A stretch of DNA of 64,000 nt, from the NCBI GenBank assembly GCA_963170055.1, contig CAUJGJ010000467.1, positions 348,901 through 412,900 on the forward strand, written 5' to 3'. The translations under genes were made by a program, and so were the position numbers. This DNA is from Halisarca cf. caerulea (taxonomy: Eukaryota > Porifera > Demospongiae > Chondrillida > Halisarcidae). Below, piece after piece: positions 46,321-64,000 of the stretch. A model generated the notes under the pieces. The model ran no database searches and had not been told where the DNA came from. It saw only the letters and a list, made by a program, of their open reading frames with translations. Within the stretch, counting starts at the first letter, position 1. Every line of letters starts with the position of its first letter.

Positions 46321-48075
46321 GTGTGCGTGTGTGTGTGCGTGTACATGCATACATGGAATATTATATGTGTACAAAGCCTGTGGTCCTTCCGGTCCAGGTA
46401 CAACCAACACAGCATACTGGCTGGGGCTGGGACTGTTGGGATTGAGATGGTAGAGCAAATGAGAGAGAAGAACACACAAATCGATGCTGTCATAGTTCCC
46501 GTAGGAGGAGGGGGACTTATAGCGGGTATATCAACAGCTGTCAAGACCCTCAGCCCAACCACTGTTGTATACGTGAGTGCAGATGTTTTGGCTATTTTGA
46601 GTGAAGTGATATGTATGAGCTTTAATGTGTTAGGGTGCAGAGTCTGAGTCTTGTCCATCGTTCCATGAGTCTCTAAGAGCAGGGAAGCTTGTCAAAGTGC
46701 CCCTTCAGTCCACTATTGCTGATGGACTGGCTGTCCCTGAGATAGGAGACCTATCCTTTGAGACAGCAAAGAAATGGGTTGACCACAGTGTAGTTGTGAG
46801 GTGGGTGTGGTTATGGGTGTGCATGCACAAGTGTGGCTGTGATGGTGGGTGGAGGTGATGAGTGCTGGTGGAGTGTGATGAGTGCTGGTGGAGTGTGATG
46901 AGAGCTGGTGGAGTGTGATGAGTGCTGGTGGAGTGTGATGAGTGCTGGTGGAGTGTGATGAGTGCTGGTGGAGTGTGATGAGTGCTGGTGGAGTGTGATG
47001 AGTGCTGGTGGAGTGTGATGAGAGCTGGTGGAGTGTGATGAGTGCTGGTGGAGTGTGATGAGTGCTGGTGGAGTGTGATGAGTGCTGGTGGAGTGTGATG
47101 AGTGCTGGTGGAGTGTGATGAGTGCTGGTGGAGTGTGATGAGTGCTGGTGGAGTGTGATGAGAGCTGGTGGAGTGTGATGAGTGCTGGTGGAGTGTGATG
47201 AGTGCTGGTGGAGTGTGATGAGTGCTGGTGGAGTGTGATTCATGTGTAAATTTAACTTCACCATTGTCCTTTCAGTGAGGATATGATTGCTCTCTCTATT
47301 CTTCGTTTGGTTGAATGGGAGAAGGCAGTTGTGGAGGGTGCTGGAGCAACTGGCCTGGCAGCTTGCATGTCTCCTCAGCTGGTCAACACCCTCAAAGGGA
47401 AAAAGTCAGTGTTCCCATTGTACAATAGCATCTTTGCACTTGGATCTTGTTGCGTGTCCCATGAGGCTTTTATCGTGCATCTGCAGTACTTTCTGCATGT
47501 TCCTATTGTGTTCGTCCAGCATGTTGTATGCTTCTCGCTGTGTACTTCCTGTCATGTATTTCCCGTTGTGTACTTCCTGTTGTGTACCTGCCATGTACTT
47601 CCTGTTGTGTACCTGCCATGCACTTCCTGTTGTGTAGTTCCTGCCATTCACTTCCTGTTGTGTAGTTCCTGCCATTCACTTCCTGTATCTACTGTTTGTC
47701 TCCAACAGTGTGGTGATCCCCCTGTGTGGAGGTAACATTGACACCACTATTCTTGGGAGGTGCATTGAAAGAGGTCTTGCAGCTGATGGGAGACTGATCA
47801 AGTTTAAAGTGACAGTTACTGATAAACCAGGTGGACTCAAGCAGCTTACCACCTACCTCGCTGACAGTGGAGCAAGGTGTGTGAGTGGGAGTGCCAAGGT
47901 GAAGTGTCTATTGTCAAGGTCTCTCTTCTCTCTCTGCAGCATAAAGGATATCTTCCATGAAAGAGCTTGGGTTCAGAAGGACATCTTTTCAGTTGAAGTG
48001 AGAGTAAAATATTTTCTGTAAAGTGTATCTTTTGTGTATTGTGATCTGGTCAAGGAGGTTTGGTTTGGGATGGTC

Positions 48076-48166
<91 letters not shown>

Positions 48167-48300
48167 TTACCACTGCCAACTTGTTCCTTTGCTATCAGAT
48201 TAAGGTTGTGGCTGAAACCAGAGACAGAGCTCATGGAACAGAACTGAGGGGCATTCTAGAGGACAAGTATGGAAAGGATAAAGTTAGATGGGATCTGTAG
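45491..48300 (+). CDS. L-threonine/serine ammonia-lyase with C-terminal ACT domain
   Basis: Ten exons: 45491..45583, 45659..45732, 45871..46099, 46209..46264, 46398..46572, 46634..46800, 47276..47404, 47709..47876, 47940..47997, 48199..48300. 1251 nt, 416 aa. A fold-type II PLP enzyme converting threonine to 2-oxobutyrate and ammonia (serine to pyruvate). Lys58 in GSFKERGARNSL is the Schiff-base lysine; ASAGNHALAMA binds substrate; PVGGGGLIAG holds the PLP phosphate. The C-terminal part (FKVTVTDKPGGLKQLTTYLA and following) is an ACT domain, as in bacterial TdcB/IlvA enzymes and unlike vertebrate serine racemase. Many phased introns and the neighbouring animal genes argue against bacterial contamination. 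The exon 3 donor is the first unit of a 65-bp (GT)n tract. The exon 4/5 join (GG|G) is slightly uncertain. Confidence 0.92.
46862..47240 (+). repeat. 20-bp minisatellite, threonine dehydratase intron 6
   Basis: Nineteen nearly identical units of GTGATGAGTGCTGGTGGAGT. Three carry AGAGCTGG instead, spaced about six units apart, so a larger block was duplicated. Confidence 0.95.
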
Positions 48301-48424
48301 TCATCTTGTTAAGCCATCAATGTTTTAACATCACTGAAATTATTTATTTGTTAGCAGTTCATTCACATTATTTATTATAAAAATTATTGATAAGACATGA
48401 ACAGTAATAAAAAAGATCAGATCA

Positions 48425-48740
48425 AACATTGCACACAAGATATTGAACACAAGATATTGAACACAAGATATTGAACACAAGACATTGAACACAAGATATT
48501 GAACACAAGATATTGCACACAAGATATTGCACACAAGATATTGAACACAAGATATTGCACACAAGATATTGAACACAAGATATTGAACACAAGATATTGA
48601 ACACAAGATATTGAACACAAGACATTGAACACAAGACATTGAACACAAGACATTGAACACAAGATATTGAACACAAGACATTGAACACAAGACATTGAAC
48701 ACAAGACATTGAACACAAGATATTGAACACAAGACATTGC
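48425..48740. repeat. 14-bp minisatellite, threonine dehydratase 3' flank
   Basis: About 22 units of CACAAGATATTGAA and CACAAGACATTGAA in the spacer before GLDC (48301..49364). The remainder of that spacer is AT-rich, with no supportable gene. Confidence 0.9.
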
Positions 48741-49364
48741 ATAACTCATCCAATGTCATGACATATGGCACATGGAATAGAATTGTCCTACCGTGGACTA
48801 CCCTCCCAGGTGGAATGTCTGTGAGGGTTTATCATTACAACTCACTCTTTCCAGGTATCCAAAGAACTATATTATATCAAACACAGTTGCAAAGCAAATA
48901 TTAAATCAATACATTTCACTTTTTACTAGGTACAAGTTCCAAAAAGTAACCTCCCCCCTCCCCCATCTGTAGACGGTACAGGGAACATGGATCAGTTACC
49001 GACGAGTGGAAGCATTAATCCTCTGATCTGTGCGTGAAGGAATAGACATTAGCTCCAAAGGAGACAATAAATTGTGGAACAATTGCAGGAAGTTTCATAA
49101 ATTAATTAAAAGAAAGATTTGAGAATTCTTGTTCTTGTCAGTGTGCCATGTTGCGCGTCTGGAGTGCTCATCACTTATTATTATGCAATGTGCAGTTACA
49201 TGACTAATCCACGTGGGCAAAGTTCTTGTACATGTGTGGACGAAATACTACTGAGAGTGGACAAAGTTCTTAAGGAAAGTATTATTCTCAAAACGACTAC
49301 ACCGGCCAAAACCAGTTGAATATTACGTACCAATCACAAGCGCTGGAAGTTACATGCACCAGAA

Positions 49365-59136
<9,772 letters not shown>

Positions 59137-59415
59137 TAGTGGATGGTTATGTCATTCTGGTGATGTCATTTTATATTCCACATTATTTGCCTTATAATTA
59201 TTTGATTATGTTGACTATGATAACTTATAAACAGAAGGAGTCCATTTTGATCATGTGCACAAATTGAGAAAAATCTATACATTTTTCAACACAAAAATAA
59301 GAAATAATCATATAATACAATTCTATTATAATGTTACTTTAAATTTCCATAGTTTTCTCACTGTGTATCAAATACAAACCAACATAAAGATAGTTGTACA
59401 AACTTTAACAATAAT

Positions 59416-60618
59416 TTAATTTGTACGTAAAATGTTTGATATGGTAAAACTTGAGCTAACAGGAGTAAACTGGGGAGAGGTGGTAAGCCCTTCTTTGGAG
59501 TCCCATCCCACAGCAGGGGGGTTGGACCCTTGGGCGTGTACAGGAGGTGTGGCTGCTTGCATGTGAAACGTGGGCTGGTTTGGGGACATGATAGCTCCTG
59601 GACCCAATGGTGAGGTCTGGTTGGGTATCATTGGGTTCATTGGAGGAGCATAGGCAAAGTGGAACATTCCCTCCTGCCCTGGTGGGAGTTCCCCTTGGTG
59701 GCTGGAAGCAACAGGCTCCATGCTGAAAGGATAGGTAGCAAGTGGTCTAATCCCGGCAGGAGGCATGGCTGGATAAGGCCCGGTGTAGAATGCTCTGGGT
59801 GTACGACCAGATATGCTTCCAGTGTATGCTAAGTCTCTTGGGAACTGTCCGTGAGTGACCCAGGTTTGAGTGGTCGAGGGAGGGCTAGTCATGGAAGGAG
59901 AAGTTGTGGGCGAAGTGGTAGAAGACGTAGATGGGAACTCCGATGCTTGACTCTCCATGGGATATGTCGGTAGACTAATAGGTCCAATTGGACTGGACAT
60001 GGGAGGGGGAGGAGGGAGGGGAATACCCGCAGGAGGTTGCATCCCTTGGATTGGACTAGTAAGTGCTTGTCCTGAAGATGTGACAGTTGCCACCGGCAAC
60101 TGACCACTGAAGGTTGGAATGGCAGCTGGATAGCTTGGAGGGTACTGCGAATTTCTCTGCAACTGGTGAAGGAATCTGTAGCGTCGTCTAAGGAAGCTTC
60201 CATTCCTAAACATATCTGCACACTCTGGATGAAGAGCCCAGTAGTTACCCTTCCCCCTCGACCCTATCTCCCTGGGGACTTTAATAAAGCAGTCGTTTAG
60301 ACTCAGGTTGTGTCTAATCGAGTTCTGCCACGTAGGCCATCGTTCTCTGTAGTAAGGAAAGTGCTCGATAATATACTCGCAAATGTCGCCAAGAGTCAGC
60401 ATTTTATTGGGAGACTGAGACACGGCCATGGCTATTAAAGCAATATACGAATAGGGCGGTTTCGTGTGCTTAGGGGCGCCTTTCTTTCCTTTCTTGCTGC
60501 TTTTGTCTCCTTCCTCCTCGCCATCCTGAAGACTCTTCGGTGACGCTCTTTGCATTTCGTCTTCGCACGGTTCCGAGCTCATGGACTCCGACTTACTACT
60601 TTCCGCGTCTTCTGCCAT
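59416..60618 (-). CDS. Forkhead box transcription factor, FoxD/FoxE-like, intronless
   Basis: A single open frame of 400 aa from the only in-frame ATG ([12 protein letters not shown]). An acidic Ser/Glu-rich N-terminus with a basic KKGKKG stretch precedes a complete forkhead domain (about 53-145): [83 protein letters not shown]. The winged-helix contacts [11 protein letters not shown] are intact. By eye the domain is closest to FoxD and FoxE (class [10 protein letters not shown]), but subfamily needs a tree. The C-terminal 250 residues are rich in Pro, Ser, Thr and Met, and end ISNILRTN. Single-exon structure is common for class I Fox genes. Convergent with GLDC, 279 bp between stops. Confidence 0.9.
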   Translation of the reverse strand: MAEDAESSKSESMSSEPCEDEMQRASPKSLQDGEEEGDKSSKKGKKGAPKHTKPPYSYIALIAMAVSQSPNKMLTLGDICEYIIEHFPYYRERWPTWQNSIRHNLSLNDCFIKVPREIGSRGKGNYWALHPECADMFRNGSFLRRRYRFLHQLQRNSQYPPSYPAAIPTFSGQLPVATVTSSGQALTSPIQGMQPPAGIPLPPPPPMSSPIGPISLPTYPMESQASEFPSTSSTTSPTTSPSMTSPPSTTQTWVTHGQFPRDLAYTGSISGRTPRAFYTGPYPAMPPAGIRPLATYPFSMEPVASSHQGELPPGQEGMFHFAYAPPMNPMIPNQTSPLGPGAIMSPNQPTFHMQAATPPVHAQGSNPPAVGWDSKEGLTTSPQFTPVSSSFTISNILRTN

Positions 60619-61042
60619 ATTCTGCAGCCTTCGAGGGTATTTAGGGGCGAACACGATCAGGTGGGAGGATGTTAGGAGTAGCAACACCCGATTCGCTGAA
60701 ACTAAACACACGCTTGTATGACACCAAATATGATCAGATGTATACCGTACGAGTCTTGTCTTCAAGCAAACGCGGCAGTTCTTCTCATGCGAATCCTTCA
60801 ATGGCTTGCTAATATAATAAATAAACTAGCGTTAGAGCTGAGCTGACCTTATAGGCCAGGTAGGTGTGGTCGGGCTCTCCCACGTATTATACAGTTCTGA
60901 GGCCACCAACCGAACACGGCACGCCTTCCAAGTGGTTTGCTTCTCTGCAGGATTATAGCAAGGTCCTTCTTGTCGTTGACGAGGAGGAGATCTGTGTACG
61001 TGATGTGAGGCTGTGAACCACCGAACTCTATACCTCCACAAT

Positions 61043-62457
61043 TCATGTTTCTACTACACTCTACAAGTTTTCATTACGACTTACCAGCTGTAGCTATAGG
61101 CTAATAGTATGAATATCATTAAGGAGTTGACCTGTGGGTGGTGCAACTCTATGCTGTGTACATCCCGCGGAGCCTCGATCCCAGTGAGGCGAATGTGCTG
61201 ATGAGGTCGACGTTGGAGGTTGCAAGACTTTATGAAATGAGCAAAAAAATGAATCTCAATTAGCAACCAGTCAAGGAAGACAATAGCTATATACGATTTA
61301 GCTACAGTTCTACAGGAGGGTCACTGAGCATAGATGCCCCTTCACAAGAGATGCTATCCGGCCATTGCAGTTTGTTTCAAGAGTACTAAAGATGGACACA
61401 TTAAGATTGATGGGAGTATAATGATTGTTATCAAACTAAACATTACATGGAGGGTAGTTAGGTTCCATCTTGTATGTGGATGTGAACTGGATAATGTAAA
61501 CACCAAGGGTGATTATGAAAACAACAATAACGACTGGAGAGTCCCCATAGTTGGCTAACAACACTAGTTAGGATATCACTTGTCAAGTATCAAAATTCTG
61601 GAGCAAATCAAAACAAACAAACTTGTCCAGAAGTTGTGGTCCCCTAGTTGGCCTGCAACCAATCACCTCACTATTGGCTGAATGTGACATTGTCTACACA
61701 TGAATGTATCCTGGTCACTCAGTTGCCAACATGCTGTAGCAAATGGCACTGTGTACTGTTGCAGACATGGTTAGGGGTTGTCTCGGTAGGAGGGGCCTGT
61801 CTAGTGAGCCAGTGTTGCTGGATAGGGTACACAGTTTAAGGACGCATTCTTCACACTATGCAGTGTTCAAGCCTCATTAAACAGACTAGAAGTGCTAGGC
61901 ATCCTTTCTTATAGTGAACATTTCAACTACCAATCACAAATACACTCAGCCCAGATATAAGCAAGGGAGTGTACATCACCCTCTGAACTCATGCTAACTA
62001 TCCCAAGTTCCTTTAGCAACATCTTCGAATTCATTGGTAAAATTCCCTGTTTTACAATTTAAAACTCCACAAACTACAACATACAGAATGGATGGCCTAA
62101 ATTCCTCACAGACAGGAACAGTGCACACATCACACAGCTACCTAGAGAGACCAGTTATCTTTCCATTTATCCACAAAATAGCAACCGTTAAATGTTCACT
62201 ATCAAAACTATAAACATAAGATAGAGTATATTAACTGGAGATCATGGCTTGTTCAACTTGAACAAAGACTCTTGTGCGTTTTAACAAATAAGTCTTGGAG
62301 GAAATCATATCAATGAACTCTAGTCCTGTGATGTCCTGAATGAGAAAGTGGTACTGTCTGTTAACATGATGGTCTTGTCATATCTCAAACATGAACACAT
62401 ACACACACAGACACAGACACAGACACACACACACACACACACACACGCACGCACGCA

Positions 62458-62520
<63 letters not shown>

Positions 62521-63901
62521 TCACAAACACATAATACAAAACACGCAGATAGGTACACACACTTGTCTGAGTAAACATACAAACCTGCAGTCCTGGTCTA
62601 ATGGGTATCAGAGTAAAAGTGACTTCTTTTTGACTATTTGTGGCAAGTTCACCTATTTCCTGTATGTTAAGGAAGTCAGTGAGGGGTGTAGAGTGAGGGG
62701 GTATTGAGTGAGGGGTGTAGAGTGAGGGGGTATTGAGTGAGGGGTGTAGAGTGAGGGGTATTGAGTGAGAGGTGTAGAGTGAGGGCGTATAGAGCGAGGG
62801 GGTGTGGAGTGAGGGGGTATGAAGTGAGGGAGTATGGAGTGAGGGTGTGTGGAGTGAGGTGGTGTAGCATGAGGGGTGCAGAGTGAGGGGTGTAGAGTGA
62901 GGGGGTATAGAGTGAGGGGTGTAGTGTGAGGAGGTGTAGGGTGATGGGTGTAGAGTGATGGGTGTCGAGTGAGGGGGTATAGAGTGAGGGGTGTAGAGTG
63001 ATGGGTGTCGAGTGAGGGGGTATAGAGTGAGGGGTGTAGAGTGAGGGGTATAGAGTGAGGGGTGTAGAGTGAGGGGTGTAGAGTGAGGGGTGTAGAGTGA
63101 GGGGTGTAGAGTAAGGGGTGTAGAGTGAGGGGTGTAGAGTGAGGGGTGTAGAGTGAGGGGTGTAGAGTGAGGGGATGTAGAGTGAGGGGTGTAAAGTGAG
63201 GGAGTATGGAATGAAGGGTGTAGAGTGAGGGGTATGGAGTGATGGGGTGTAGAGTGAGGGGTGTAGAGTGAGGGGGTGTAGAGTGAGGGAAGGGAGGCAC
63301 AGTGATGTGAAGTGTACTTACTGTTCCACTCAAACCACTCCACAAGATTCCACCCGTGTGTTGTTGTGGAAACACAGTCTTCAATAACATATTTGATTTG
63401 CTATATGAATACACACAACACGCAATTCCCTACATCCTCTATACAAGGCAAAGCTGGTACCAAGGATAACACACCTAATATTCTTCAGCAAACATGTGGC
63501 AGTAAATGGCTGCTCCAAAAGAACTTGCCCGGGTACTTCACAGACTTGAGCCAAAAACTCCCTACTTCTTTCAACCTGGAAGAGAAAGGTTTTAGATAGT
63601 GTCACATAATGCTACCAACAGCCAACCTTTGCTTCTAAAGGAGATGTTTGTATACGACCCTTCTCTCCGTAGCTAGACATCCAAGCAATGTCCACTTTAC
63701 CAACTTTTATAGAACAATAAGTCTACAAAGAAAAGAAACGGATACTTGACCAATGCAGTAAACCCCAATACTAAACACATCCTTACATTACCATCCCTTG
63801 CAACTTTTGGAGAAGGCCAAAAAGAAGGAGTAATCTTGTACAAGTACTGCCGTGTATTGCGCGGTTTAATCCACTTGTGGTGACCAAACACTGATAAGCA
63901 G
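61043..63901 (-). CDS. TRAPPC13: Trafficking protein particle complex subunit 13, 5' part outside window
   Basis: Exons, complement: 63787..63901, 63627..63722, 63471..63575, 63322..63400, 62585..62652, 61132..61200 and a short last exon 61043..61060 (SVVET, stop). All junctions keep phase. The segment NTRQYLYKI, then VGKVDIAWMSSYGEKGRIQT, then EQPFTATCLLKN matches TRAPPC13 as I recall it (DTRQYLYCL, GKLDIVWKTNLGERGRLQT, EEPFHITCKITN). TRAPPC13 is an immunoglobulin-fold subunit of the TRAPPIII tethering complex on ER-Golgi and autophagy membranes. The three exons that follow IEDCVSTTTHGW are weaker: the last two rest on splice sites, phase and a short GLQ-x-IRLT match. The gene continues right of the window; a possible upstream exon ends near 63966. 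Confidence 0.75.
62690..63290. repeat. 14-bp minisatellite, TRAPPC13 intron
   Basis: About 43 units of GTAGAGTGAGGGGT with 15-bp variants, between TRAPPC13 exons at 62652 and 63322. A (CA)n tract lies at 62400..62520 in the next intron. Confidence 0.9.
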
Positions 63902-64000
63902 CTGCAAACCAAACTACACAAACTGGAGACATTTGCTAATCACTACATTGACAAACAATACGAACTCATCTCCTGGATAGCTGTCACTGCAGGAGACAAC

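Noticed and set aside
49119..49319. 66-codon frame upstream of GLDC
   Set aside because: Low complexity of support: no motif, and it lies in AT-rich promoter-side sequence.
60619..60801. N-terminal extension of the forkhead frame
   Set aside because: It is open but starts at TTG, with no ATG before MAEDAESS; it is probably 5' UTR.
60832..61046. 65-codon minus frame starting MNCGGIEFGGSQPH
   Set aside because: It looks somewhat protein-like, but I find no match or splice context. It overlaps the probable TRAPPC13 3' end and the forkhead 5' flank.

Overview
The window is animal nuclear DNA from a compact, intron-rich genome. Every confident gene is a conserved eukaryotic or metazoan gene cut by GT-AG introns. 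Genes sit tens to hundreds of bases apart, and the introns are full of (TG)n microsatellites and minisatellites. A Wnt-cleaving TIKI protease, DEPTOR, GAK and a FoxD/E-like forkhead gene require an animal. An ACT-domain threonine dehydratase, which vertebrates lack, points to an early-branching invertebrate. A sponge is my best guess, by inference only. Two 200-N assembly gaps are present (17501-17700 and 49701-49900).

Layout: (1) 1-845, minus: TIKI (3' end outside the window). (2) 2871-8845, minus: cytosolic Phe-tRNA synthetase alpha. (3) 8870-16058, plus: GAK kinase/auxilin, with its start codon only 24 bp from that of the synthetase. (4) 17149-24053, plus: RAD23. (5) 24242-29174, minus: DEPTOR. 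(6) 29416-32669, plus: a divergent MCCC2-like carboxyltransferase. (7) 32756-34960, minus: HMG-CoA synthase. (8) 35197-40142, plus: SPTLC1. (9) 40261-42186, minus: FBXO4-like F-box protein. (10) 42383-43560, plus: ribosomal protein eL37. (11) 45491-48300, plus: threonine dehydratase. (12) 49365-59136, plus: glycine dehydrogenase (P-protein). (13) 59416-60618, minus: forkhead factor. (14) 61043 to beyond 63901, minus: TRAPPC13 (5' end outside the window). I built the exon models by hand from reading-frame continuity, splice consensus and family alignment recalled from memory. Coordinates are CDS only.

From 8.8 to 42.4 kb the genes form a chain of divergent pairs (24, 241, 236 and 196 bp between start codons) and convergent pairs (188, 86 and 118 bp between stops). 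The genes are mostly housekeeping. Several touch serine/glycine/threonine or acyl-CoA/lipid metabolism (SPTLC1, threonine dehydratase, GLDC, HMGCS, MCCC2-like), but I have no evidence of a functional cluster.

The most unusual features are in the non-coding DNA. Several introns begin with a pure (GT)n tract, so the splice donor is the first microsatellite unit. One SPTLC1 intron is a 24-bp minisatellite whose unit is a copy of its own 3' splice site. A RAD23 intron holds a tandem array that flips orientation four times. Several MITE-like hairpins, a repeated SINE-like element and a perfect 23-bp hairpin lie in introns and spacers.
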